A DNA stretch of 12,791 bases, from positions 1-12,791 of the forward strand of contig CAYWGR010000168.1 in NCBI GenBank assembly GCA_964458015.1, given 5' to 3'. This DNA comes from CAYWGR01 sp964458015. GTDB taxonomy: Bacteria; Planctomycetota; Planctomycetia; Pirellulales; Thermoguttaceae. This document shows, piece by piece, positions 1-7,079 of this stretch. The notes beneath the pieces were generated by a model. The model saw only the letters and a program-made list of their open reading frames with translations, was not told the DNA's origin and did no database searches. The position numbers were made by a program, and so were the translations under genes. Each line of letters starts with the position of its first letter. Within the stretch, counting starts at the first letter, position 1.

Positions 1-1
1 T

Positions 2-1009
<1,008 letters not shown>

Positions 1010-1028
1010 CGTCCTATCGAAAAAGCAC

Positions 1029-1065
1029 GGGTGCCATGCCTACCGCAAACGTAAGCATGGCACCC
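1029..1065. repeat. Perfect 11-bp inverted repeat between convergent genes
   Basis: GGGTGCCATGC (1029-1039) is matched exactly by GCATGGCACCC (1055-1065) around a 15-nt spacer, and TAC/GTA in the spacer (1041-1043 with 1051-1053) can extend the pairing after a one-base bulge on each side. It lies in the 84-bp gap between mtnA and the convergent cyclophilin gene, where a two-way terminator would be expected. There is no T-run on either side, so it is not a classical Rho-independent terminator. A dispersed repeat of the REP type is equally possible. Confidence 0.7.
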
Positions 1066-1093
1066 AGTAAAAGCAAGCGTCGTTAACTTCGCC

Positions 1094-1534
1094 TCAAGCG
1101 TCGGGCTCTTCCGTCACCGTGACCTTGGTCATGACGTCGCCTTGTTTGATCGCATCGACGACATCCTGGCCCTCGATCACTTTCCCGAACACGGAATGTT
1201 TGCCGTCGAGCCAGGGCGTGGCCACATGGGTGATGAAAAATTGCGAGCCGTTCGTGTTGGGGCCCGCATTGGCCATCGACAACACGCCGGGCCCGTCATG
1301 CTTCAGATCCTTATGGAACTCGTCCTTGAAGGTATAGCCCGGTCCGCCGGTGCCCGTGCCCTGGGGGCAACCGGCCTGAATCATGAAATTGGCGATAACG
1401 CGGTGGAATTTCAAACCGTCATAAAAACCCTTGCCCGCCAATTTCTCGAAATTGGCCACGGTATTCGGGGTCTTGTCGGCATGAAGCTTAATGCGAATCG
1501 TGCCGCGGTTGCTGACAATAGTAGCGACTTTCAT
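1094..1534 (-). CDS. Peptidyl-prolyl cis-trans isomerase, cyclophilin type
   Basis: Compact 146-residue cyclophilin that accelerates proline isomerisation during protein folding. No signal peptide is visible, so it is probably cytoplasmic. The start at 1534 is chosen because AAAGGA lies 6 nt upstream (1541-1546) and the family sequence begins at MKVATIVSNRG; a longer in-frame start at 1570 would add 12 unlikely residues. The active-site set can be mapped on human CypA: Arg45 in FHRV, Phe50, Met51 and Gln53 in NFMIQ, Gln98 and Phe100 in SQFF, Trp108-Leu109, and His113 in GKHSVFG. All are present, so the enzyme should be active. It is the last gene of a leftward series after pepF and the rlmN-like gene, 63 bp from the latter, with a hairpin in the gap. 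The symbol (ppiA or ppiB) cannot be settled from sequence alone. Confidence 0.95.
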   Translation of the reverse strand: MKVATIVSNRGTIRIKLHADKTPNTVANFEKLAGKGFYDGLKFHRVIANFMIQAGCPQGTGTGGPGYTFKDEFHKDLKHDGPGVLSMANAGPNTNGSQFFITHVATPWLDGKHSVFGKVIEGQDVVDAIKQGDVMTKVTVTEEPDA

Positions 1535-1579
1535 GGAATGTCCTTTGTTGGAATTAGCGAAGCATGACAAAATTTTTGC

Positions 1580-1602
1580 AGTAGGGTAGCAAACGCCCTA
1601 CT
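1580..1602 (-). terminator. Hairpin at the 3' end of the rlmN-like gene
   Basis: On the minus strand the inverted repeat AGTAGGG/CCCTACT (7 bp, 9-nt loop) starts at the TAG stop of the rlmN-like gene and is followed by GCAAAAATTTTG. The stem is perfect, but the following tract is A-rich before it is T-rich, so termination would be weak. It may reduce read-through into the cyclophilin gene or protect the upstream message. No function is shown by sequence. Confidence 0.4.
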
Positions 1603-2635
1603 TTATCCTACCGGCCAACATGCCGCAAGCCGCGTGAATATCGCGACCCCCGCTATACCGCCGGCCCACCGGTGCGGCCAAGTGCAGGGTCAACGCATCG
1701 CGGAATGTGTCCAACTCCTCGCGTGTCGGCGGGCGGAATCGGCCTGTCGGATCATTTACATCGATCAAATCCAGTTTGACAGGCAATCCTCGCACCAAAT
1801 CCGCCAGTCGTCGCGCATCCTCTTCGCGCGTGTTGACCCCGCCCATCATGGTCCATGCCAATATGAACCGCCGCCCCGTCACGGCATGGTATTCGCGCAT
1901 GGCTTCGATCAATTCAGACGTCGGATATGCCTTTTCCACCGGCATCAATTCTCGCCTTTGCTCGGGATTGGCCGAATTCAGCGAAACCACCAAACGGTAG
2001 ATGTGTCGCTCCGCCGTGAAACGTCGTATGCCAGGCACGATGCCTGCCGTGGAAATCGTGATGGCCTTGCCGCCGATGGCCATGCCGTAAGACGCCGTTA
2101 AAATCCGGGCGGCCTGGATCACGTTGTCGTAGTTGAGCATCGGCTCGCCCATGCCCATGAAAACAACGCCGCGCACCGGATGCGGCGAATCGGCTTGAAT
2201 CTGAATCACCTGATCGACAATTTCCCAAGCGGCCAGATTGCGGCGAAACCCCATGCGCCCCGTCGCGCAAAAAGCACAGCCCAGCGAGCAGCCAACCTGG
2301 GAACTGACGCAAACTACGTATTTCCGATCCTCCGGCCGATGAAGCAGCGGAATGCGAACTGCTTCGAATGGCTCTGGACCATCGCCTCGAAACAGGTATT
2401 TGGTAAATCCGTCTTGCGGTGAAATGTTTTTCTCAACAACCGACAAACAGGGAATCGAGGTCCGTTGCCCAACCTCGTCGATCAGCTTATCGGCGATGCC
2501 TTGCCCTCGTTGTGGCAGCCGTCCATGGCGCACTGCCGCCGCATGAAACTGCCGTGCCAGCCGTGGCGTAAGGCCCACGTCCGACAGCGCGGCGTGCAGT
2601 TGCTCGGCGGTAAGGTCTTTCAACAGGATCGGCAT
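1598..2635 (-). CDS. rlmN: RlmN-family radical SAM 23S rRNA (adenine-C2) methyltransferase
   Basis: Radical SAM enzyme expected to methylate C2 of A2503 in 23S rRNA and, in many bacteria, A37 of some tRNAs. The 345-residue product has the iron-sulfur motif CxxxCxxC (Cys116, Cys120, Cys123) within SQVGCSLGCAFCATG. It also has the GMGEPMLNYDNV block and the two extra cysteines of the ping-pong mechanism: Cys109 (equivalent to E. coli Cys118) and Cys337 (equivalent to Cys355, in AACGMLAG near the C-terminus). The segment before the cluster (FEAVRIPLLHRPEDRKYVVC) is less like E. coli RlmN. The gene could therefore be one of several RlmN/Cfr-type paralogues, and C2 versus C8 specificity cannot be read directly. 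The start at 2635 has a weak ribosome-binding site (GCGGGT) lying in the 8-bp gap after the pepF stop, which implies translational coupling to pepF. Confidence 0.88.
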   Translation of the reverse strand: MPILLKDLTAEQLHAALSDVGLTPRLARQFHAAAVRHGRLPQRGQGIADKLIDEVGQRTSIPCLSVVEKNISPQDGFTKYLFRGDGPEPFEAVRIPLLHRPEDRKYVVCVSSQVGCSLGCAFCATGRMGFRRNLAAWEIVDQVIQIQADSPHPVRGVVFMGMGEPMLNYDNVIQAARILTASYGMAIGGKAITISTAGIVPGIRRFTAERHIYRLVVSLNSANPEQRRELMPVEKAYPTSELIEAMREYHAVTGRRFILAWTMMGGVNTREEDARRLADLVRGLPVKLDLIDVNDPTGRFRPPTREELDTFRDALTLHLAAPVGRRYSGGRDIHAACGMLAGRIK

Positions 2636-2643
2636 ATCACCCG

Positions 2644-4539
2644 CTACACCAGCGAATCCAATTCCTTGACCATTTCGCCGAACTGCGAAAGCGCGCGATC
2701 GACTTGTTGCGGTTTCTCCATATCGACGCCCGCGCCGCGCAACAAATCAAGCGGATCTTTCGAGCAGCCGCCTTTCAGGAAATTCAGATAATCGTCAAGT
2801 TCCTTCGGGCCGCCGGTGGTAACGCGATTGGCCAGCGCCATGGCGGCCGACATGCCCGTCGCGTATTTATAGACGTAAAACGCCCGATAAAAATGCGGCA
2901 CGCGCAGGCATTCGAGATCCAACTCGGGGTCCAACGTGAATTCCGGCCCAAAGTATTGCTTCAGCAGCCCGTGATAAATCTCCTTCAACCGGTCGAGCGT
3001 CAGCGGCTCGCCCGACTCGACCGAGGCGTGGGCCAATTTCTCGAACTCCGCGAACATCGTTTGGCGGAAGATCGTGGCGCGGATGGCGTCGATTTGCCGG
3101 TTCAATAAATACGCCCGCTCTTGCTTGTCTTTCGCATTTTTCAGCAAATAGTTGCTCAACAACTGCTCGTTGAACGTGCTGGCCACCTCGGCCACGAAAA
3201 TCGAGTAGTTGTAATACGCAAACGGTTGTTTTTTGCCTGAATAATAGCTGTGCATCGAATGGCCCGCCTCATGGGCCAACGTAAACACATGGTCCAGCAC
3301 CTCGGGCTGGTAATTCATCAATATGTAAGGCAGTCCGTCATACGAACCGGCCGAGAAAGCGCCGCTGCGCTTGCCGCGATTCTCGTAACGGTCGCACCAG
3401 CGGTTGTTCAAACCCTGCCCGAGCGCCTTGCAGTATTCGTCGCCCAACGGCTTCAACGCGGTCAACACCGTCTGAACCGCCTCGTCCCACGTGTGATGCG
3501 AACGCATCTCGGCCAAGATCGGCACATAGGTGTCGTAGTGGTGAATCTCCTTGAGCTTCATTTTCCGACGCCGTACATCGTAAAAATGATGCAAAGCCGG
3601 CAATTGATGATGGATCGAAGCGATCAGATTATCGTACACTGCAATCGGCACCACGTCCGGAAACAACGCGGCTTCCAAGGCCGACGGATAATTGCGCGCT
3701 CGGGCGTAATACACGTCGCGATCGACCGACGAACCCAGCGAGGCCGCTAATGTGTGCTGATGGGCCGTATACTGTTCATAATACTTATGAAAGGCCGTCG
3801 ATCGCACCTTGCGGTCGGGCGAATACAACAAAGCGCTGAATGTCCCGTGGCTAAGCTCGATTCGCTGGCCCTTCTCGTTCTCGACGGTGCCGAACTTCAA
3901 GTCGCTGTCGTTCAACTGACGGAAGATCTTAACCGCCGCTTCGGCCATCTCGGTTTGCATCGCCAAAAGCTTTTCTTCTTTCGCGCCCAAGGTGTGCGGC
4001 TTGAACCGTAAAATGCGCGTAAGCAAAAGCTTGAACGGAGCCAATGTCGGCGACTTCATCATCGCCTCGATCTTGTCCGCCGGTATCTCCAGAATTTCCG
4101 GACGAACGAAGCTGCCTGCCTGCGCCGCGCGGCTGGCCGTTTGCGTAAACCGCCCCAACATCCGCTGATAGTCGCTGTTCGACTGATCCTCGGAAGTCTT
4201 CAGCATGGCATAGGTTCCAAGCCGGTCGCCCGCCCGCTCGATATCTAAATCGAACTGAATGCAGGCAGCCAGCGACTCTTCACTGTCGGCCAGCTTGCCC
4301 TGAAACGTGGCGTAACCCTCGATCTGCTTCTTCCAGGCGGTATAGGCCTTTTCCCAGGCGGCATCATCGGGAAACAAACTCGACAAATCCCAAGTATCCT
4401 CTTTTTTCACCTCGCTTCGCTTCGGCAATAGCTTGGGCTGCGGCATCTTCTCGCCTGCCAAAACCGAGGGCACCGAGCGTTGCGTCAGAGCCAGTGCGGT
4501 TCCCAGTCCGGTTGTCTGCAAAAAACCTCGGCGATCCAT
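2644..4539 (-). CDS. pepF: Oligoendopeptidase F, M3 family, with Tat-like signal
   Basis: Zinc metallopeptidase that cleaves short oligopeptides. The 631-residue product has the M3 zinc site HEAGH (His423, Glu424, His427) and the third ligand Glu451 in FVAEVASTFNE. The C-terminal FYRAFYVYKYATGMSAAMALA and GGCSKDPLDLL blocks are characteristic of PepF. The N-terminus is unusual: MDRRGFLQTTGLGTALALT has a twin arginine followed by a hydrophobic stretch, and VLAG near residue 29 could be a cleavage site. Most PepF proteins are cytoplasmic, so this copy is inferred to be exported, probably to the periplasm; Tat passengers often fold with a metal in the cytoplasm, which fits a zinc enzyme. GAAAGAG upstream of the ATG is a modest ribosome-binding site. 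It is first in a series with the rlmN-like gene (8 bp away) and the cyclophilin gene. Confidence 0.93.
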   Translation of the reverse strand: MDRRGFLQTTGLGTALALTQRSVPSVLAGEKMPQPKLLPKRSEVKKEDTWDLSSLFPDDAAWEKAYTAWKKQIEGYATFQGKLADSEESLAACIQFDLDIERAGDRLGTYAMLKTSEDQSNSDYQRMLGRFTQTASRAAQAGSFVRPEILEIPADKIEAMMKSPTLAPFKLLLTRILRFKPHTLGAKEEKLLAMQTEMAEAAVKIFRQLNDSDLKFGTVENEKGQRIELSHGTFSALLYSPDRKVRSTAFHKYYEQYTAHQHTLAASLGSSVDRDVYYARARNYPSALEAALFPDVVPIAVYDNLIASIHHQLPALHHFYDVRRRKMKLKEIHHYDTYVPILAEMRSHHTWDEAVQTVLTALKPLGDEYCKALGQGLNNRWCDRYENRGKRSGAFSAGSYDGLPYILMNYQPEVLDHVFTLAHEAGHSMHSYYSGKKQPFAYYNYSIFVAEVASTFNEQLLSNYLLKNAKDKQERAYLLNRQIDAIRATIFRQTMFAEFEKLAHASVESGEPLTLDRLKEIYHGLLKQYFGPEFTLDPELDLECLRVPHFYRAFYVYKYATGMSAAMALANRVTTGGPKELDDYLNFLKGGCSKDPLDLLRGAGVDMEKPQQVDRALSQFGEMVKELDSLV

Positions 4540-4817
4540 ATTTATAACTCTTTCTGCCTGAAAGATCCGGCTGAAGTGGGGATGTCGGAGTATGTTCTAT
4601 CTAATACGGTTCCAAATCAAAACTTTGTTGATTTTGCTCATCTTGAATGCGTGGACCCTCAATCCGTTCACCAAACCGCTTGCGGCTTCGCAAAGACGCC
4701 ACCACGCAACTTGGAATTAGAATCCTTGTAAAACCATACACGATAGTTGCCGGCCATGTCGGCCAACTTGCCTAATTTCGGCAACCCACAAGATAAGCAT
4801 TGGCCGAGAATTTTGCC

Positions 4818-5067
4818 AGCGGGGGGGCGTTTGAGTGCAATAAAAGACAAAATGGCGGTTTGTCCATAGATCGCAAAACACCACAATAGTTAGCCGGGAG
4901 CTAACAGCTCCCGGGATGTGCCCAGATAGCACAACAGTTTAGCGGGGGGGCGTTTGAGTGCAATAAAAGACAAAATGGCGGTTTGTCCATAGACCGCAAA
5001 ACACCACAATAGTTAGCCGGGAGCTAACAGCTCCCGGGATGTGCCCAGATAGCACAACAGTTTAGCG
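4818..5067. repeat. Tandem duplication, 123-bp unit, two copies
   Basis: Copy 1 spans 4818-4940 and copy 2 spans 4941-5063; four further bases (5064-5067) begin a third unit. The copies differ at one position only, T4871 against C4994. Each starts with AGC and a run of seven G, and each contains the hairpin pair described separately. The difference falls in a possible small stem (GCGGT 4855-4859 with ATCGC 4870-4874 in copy 1). There it changes a G-C pair to a G-U pair if the plus strand is transcribed. Near identity suggests a recent duplication by slippage or unequal recombination. There is no coding potential and no transposase. Confidence 0.97.
4889..4914. repeat. Two mutually exclusive hairpins in repeat unit (copy 1)
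   Basis: CCGGGAGCT (4894-4902) and AGCTCCCGG (4906-4914) form a perfect 9-bp stem with a 3-nt loop. The overlapping pair GTTAGC (4889-4894) and GCTAAC (4900-4905) forms an alternative 6-bp stem with a 5-nt loop. Both cannot exist at once because they share 4900-4902. The identical structure recurs in copy 2 at 5012-5037. The function is unknown. Confidence 0.8.
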
Positions 5068-5240
5068 ACCGATGGAACGTCGGTCTTGTTGCCAAACCGC
5101 CATACCGGTGGCAGCTAAACAGCACAGCTAGACCATAAGAATTTACTGTGTCCGCCCCAGCAGTCCAGCCAAGATAGGCTTCATTTCGCTTTCGCCACCA
5201 CATTAAAAAACGGAATATGCGAAAAAAGCGACAAATAAAA

Positions 5241-5651
5241 CTATTTCTCAAGAGCAAAATCGCAGGTCCGCATCCCGGAAGTGATTTCCCGCGTGAGCTC
5301 GCTCTTCGTATTATACCGAGCCGGCAACGTCTGTTCCTGAATGTCGATCGGCGGACTTGTCGTATCGTTGGGATGAAGCCGACGCTGCCCGACGACCTTG
5401 AAGCTTTCGATCCGTACTTTTTTCTTGCCGGGCATGATCTTCGTGGAATACTTGCCATCGACAATCACCGCGGCGGCCGTCGGCCCGTTGCCATCCGCCG
5501 GCGTGAAGTTGACCGTGCCTTTTGCCACCGGCTGCCCATCATACGTCACCACGCCGCTAACCGCCGTCAGCCCATCGCTGCTGCCGCAACCGGAAACAAA
5601 AAGAATCGCGGTTAGAACGAATGCAGCCACTGTTCTAAAATCAAAAATCAT
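5241..5651 (-). CDS. Small lipoprotein with carboxypeptidase-regulatory-like fold
   Basis: A 136-residue predicted lipoprotein. The signal region is hydrophobic (residues 8-19) and ends in the lipobox V-S-G-C, with Cys22 as the lipidation site, so the mature protein should be anchored to a membrane outside the cytoplasm. The segment VSGVVTYDGQPVAKGTVNFTP (about 31-51) is the start of a transthyretin-like or carboxypeptidase-regulatory beta-sandwich. Small proteins of this type often directly follow DUF1559 genes in planctomycetes, as here (18 bp apart); their biochemical role is unknown. The start codon and first residues MIFDF lie inside an A/T-rich ATTTTTG repeat tract, so the n-region of the signal peptide appears to be repeat-derived. 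A GTG at codon 8 is an alternative start. The stop TAG is followed by T-rich sequence but no clear hairpin. Confidence 0.87.
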   Translation of the reverse strand: MIFDFRTVAAFVLTAILFVSGCGSSDGLTAVSGVVTYDGQPVAKGTVNFTPADGNGPTAAAVIVDGKYSTKIMPGKKKVRIESFKVVGQRRLHPNDTTSPPIDIQEQTLPARYNTKSELTREITSGMRTCDFALEK

Positions 5652-5670
5652 AAATCAAAAATCCTAAATC
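5637..5670. repeat. AAATC-type short repeat tract at DUF1559/lipoprotein junction
   Basis: On the plus strand the sequence is a run of AAAATC, AAAAATC, ATAAATC, AAAAATC and CTAAATC units. It spans the whole 18-bp gap, the ATG and first four codons of the lipoprotein gene, and the first base of the DUF1559 stop. It belongs to the same family as the tracts at 6586, 7045 and 10946. On the minus strand it provides an AGGA and the ATG, so translation start signals may derive from it. Confidence 0.8.
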
Positions 5671-6635
5671 TAGAAGTCGCCGCTAATCGCTTCATTGCCG
5701 GCCATTGAACTCAATGCTCGCCAAATGTCGATCGCAATTCCATTCGAAATGTAATGCACCGAGCCGTCGCCGAAGGCGGTCATGGCACCGCCCGCGTGCT
5801 TGCTCCTAGCAGCAACATACACAGTTGTGCTCACTTGGCAAGGGGCCGGATCGGTCGTCGAACCGCAATACGGCTGCATGTCGATGCCCGAGTTCGGAGT
5901 ATAGTAGCTCATGAATTGGGCCGCCCCCAAGTCATCATTGAAGATGTCGCCTCGGAAATCGAAATAGGTGTCGTCGGCCGCTTGAATGATTTCGCCCATG
6001 AAAAGCGTGTTCGAGAGCCCGTCGCGAACCGTGGCGACCATCGATTGACGATTGAGTCCGAAGGGGCCGACCTTCATCGGATTGGTTCCGTCGGGAGTCG
6101 CCGCGCTTTGATAGAAATCGGCATAGCCCCAGTTGACCACGTAATTGCCGCGCGATCGCGTCGTGTAGGTATCGGCCTTCCAAAAACCTTGACGATCGCT
6201 GGGACAGAAGTAAAGCGGCACCTGAACCTGCGTCAGCGGCCGGTTGACCTCGGCGTAAAAATTGTAATTGAAATCGTAACGGTCGAACAGGTTCTGTTGT
6301 TCCATATAAGGCCAAAGCGACTGCACGAACGTTTGCCGGCGATTCACGCCGTTCACTCCGGCAGCGCCGTCCGACGACATGCCGCCCGAGCCGGTGATCG
6401 CGCCGAAGGGATAGTATTGGAACGAACTCTCATAGTTCGCCATCGCCAACGCCCATTGCTTCAGATTGTTCGAGCATTGCAACCGTCTCGCCGCTTCGCG
6501 CGCCGCCTGCACCGCCGGCAACAACAGCGAAATCAAGATGCCGATGATGGTTATCACCACCAAAAGCTCAACGAGGGTAAATCCCGATTTGGGATTTGGG
6601 ATTTGGGATTTGCTGATTGAACGATGCTTGGTCAT
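5670..6635 (-). CDS. DUF1559 domain pseudopilin (H-X9-DG protein)
   Basis: A 321-residue member of the large planctomycete DUF1559 family: type IV pilin-like envelope proteins of unknown function, usually in many copies per genome. The prepilin signal is clear: SGFTLVELLVVITIIGILIS, with cleavage expected after Gly18 and methylation of Phe19, followed by a long hydrophobic helix and LPAVQAAREAARRLQCSNNLKQ. The C-terminal part has the H-X9-DG motif (SKHAGGAMTAFGDGSVHYIS) typical of these proteins. The start at 6635 is preferred over an upstream ATG at 6824: AAGGA lies 6 nt upstream (6642-6646), the prepilin leader is then of normal length, and the longer version would run through the divergent gene. 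The leader residues SKSQIPNPKS are encoded by a GATTTGG heptad repeat. The gene lies in a leftward surface-protein series, upstream of the lipoprotein. Confidence 0.96.
   Translation of the reverse strand: MTKHRSISKSQIPNPKSGFTLVELLVVITIIGILISLLLPAVQAAREAARRLQCSNNLKQWALAMANYESSFQYYPFGAITGSGGMSSDGAAGVNGVNRRQTFVQSLWPYMEQQNLFDRYDFNYNFYAEVNRPLTQVQVPLYFCPSDRQGFWKADTYTTRSRGNYVVNWGYADFYQSAATPDGTNPMKVGPFGLNRQSMVATVRDGLSNTLFMGEIIQAADDTYFDFRGDIFNDDLGAAQFMSYYTPNSGIDMQPYCGSTTDPAPCQVSTTVYVAARSKHAGGAMTAFGDGSVHYISNGIAIDIWRALSSMAGNEAISGDF
6586..6617. repeat. GATTTGG heptad repeat within DUF1559 leader
   Basis: Three exact GATTTGG units (6586-6592, 6593-6599, 6600-6606) and a GATTTGC unit (6607-6613), followed by TGATT. 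The tract encodes the pre-cleavage leader residues of the pseudopilin, where sequence is little constrained. The last 18 bases (6600-6617) form an inverted repeat with 7062-7079. Confidence 0.9.
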
Positions 6636-6646
6636 AAGATATCCTT

Positions 6647-6660
6647 GGACTAGGCAGTCC
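6647..6660. promoter_or_regulatory. Short palindrome in divergent intergenic region, possible operator
   Basis: GGACT (6647-6651) and AGTCC (6656-6660) form a perfect 5-bp inverted repeat with a 4-nt spacer. It lies in the 58-bp gap between the divergent DUF1559 and four-helix-bundle genes. TATATC follows at about 6669 and could be a -10 box for the rightward gene. The palindrome is short, so a regulatory role is only a suggestion; it also overlaps the 5' leader of the DUF1559 message. Confidence 0.25.
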
Positions 6661-6693
6661 GACTCGAATATATCATTGTTGGGAGCTTTTGCT

Positions 6694-7047
6694 ATGAATC
6701 GTGACGAGTTGCGGTTACGCACGAAATCCTTTGCCTTACGGGTAATCCGGCTTGTCGCTTCGTTGCCGAAAGGGCGAGTCGGTGAAGTTCTTGGGCGACA
6801 GTTGCTGAAATCGGGAACCTCCATCGGTGCAAATTATCGAGAAGCCCTCCGAGCGTCCTCGCATAAACATTTCTTGAGTATTATGGATATTGTTGTCCGC
6901 GAAACAGATGAAACTCTATACTGGCTAGAATTGCTTTCTGAGTCGGAAAGTGTAAAACCATCTAGACTAATCAATCTGATGCAGGAATGTACGGAGCTAC
7001 GGGCCATCTTCGCGAAAACTGCGAAGACGGCCCGTGCCCGCGGATAA
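6694..7047 (+). CDS. Four-helix-bundle protein (23S rRNA intervening-sequence type)
   Basis: A 117-residue member of the four-helix-bundle family (TIGR02436), first known from open frames inside 23S rRNA intervening sequences and related in fold to the Avd accessory protein of diversity-generating retroelements. The molecular role of free-standing copies is unknown. Family blocks are visible: GTSIGANYREA (41-51), HKHFLSIMDIVVRETDETLYWLELL (58-81), and a last helix around LINLMQECTELRAIFAK. Basic residues are frequent, fitting nucleic acid or acidic-partner binding, which is inference. The start at 6694 has GGGAG 8 nt upstream (6681-6685); an upstream in-frame ATG would read antisense through the pilin leader. 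It is the only rightward gene in the surface-protein locus, has no rRNA or reverse transcriptase nearby, and is bracketed by an inverted repeat, which suggests it arrived as a unit. Confidence 0.9.
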   Translation: MNRDELRLRTKSFALRVIRLVASLPKGRVGEVLGRQLLKSGTSIGANYREALRASSHKHFLSIMDIVVRETDETLYWLELLSESESVKPSRLINLMQECTELRAIFAKTAKTARARG

Positions 7048-7079
7048 ATCCCAAATCCTACATCAGCAAATCCTAAATC
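7045..7079. repeat. AAATCC-type heptad tract at two convergent gene ends
   Basis: AAATCCC-AAATCCT units followed by ATCAGCAAATCCTAAATC. The tract begins in the TAA stop of the four-helix-bundle gene and runs over the last codons and TAG stop of the PEP-CTERM gene, filling the 25-bp gap. It is the same family as 5637, 6586 and 10946. Confidence 0.85.

Larger units (their letters stand above)
4540..5240. other. 700-bp gene-free region with tandem duplication
   Basis: This lies between the pepF start and the end of the lipoprotein gene. No open frame here looks like a protein: the candidates on the minus strand are read through the repeats and have no recognisable domain or good ribosome-binding site. 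The 4540-4700 part must hold the pepF promoter, but I cannot assign convincing -35/-10 boxes. Small hairpins are present, for example TTGCG-GCTT-CGCAA (4680-4693) and GACCGA/TCGGTC (5067-5085). The rest is the 123-bp duplication described separately, followed by A/T-rich sequence near the lipoprotein gene end. Confidence 0.7.
6600..7079. other. Interval bounded by 18-bp inverted repeat around the four-helix-bundle gene
   Basis: GATTTGGGATTTGCTGAT at 6600-6617 matches the reverse complement of 7062-7079 at 17 of 18 positions. The 480-bp interval contains exactly one complete gene, the four-helix-bundle protein. The left arm lies inside the DUF1559 leader and the right arm overlaps the stop of the PEP-CTERM gene. 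No target-site duplication or transposase is visible. A cassette of the MITE-like kind is possible, but both arms belong to a repeat family seen elsewhere in the window, so coincidence of two tracts remains possible. Confidence 0.5.

Noticed and set aside
4668..4932. Two small minus-strand open frames over the 123-bp repeat
   Set aside because: They are read through repeat DNA with no family resemblance and no good initiation site.
4818..5067. Integron attC sites or insertion-sequence ends
   Set aside because: GTTAGC/GCTAAC looks slightly like attC core sites, but there is no cassette gene, no integrase and no transposase, and the second copy follows directly without intervening DNA.
5024..5464. 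146-residue minus-strand open frame over the lipoprotein end and the duplicated repeat
   Set aside because: It is in another frame than the lipoprotein, Arg/Ser-rich, with no motif, and it ends inside the second repeat copy.
5754..6620. 288-residue plus-strand open frame antisense to the DUF1559 gene
   Set aside because: It has no recognisable domain or ribosome-binding site, has the Arg/His-rich composition of an antisense reading, and is fully covered by the well-supported pseudopilin gene.
6636..6824. Longer start for the DUF1559 protein
   Set aside because: It would add 63 unrelated residues before the prepilin leader and overlap the divergent gene; the ATG at 6635 has AAGGA at the right distance.
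6694..7047. Diversity-generating retroelement accessory gene (avd)
   Set aside because: The fold family is related, but no reverse transcriptase, template repeat or variable-repeat target is present in the window.
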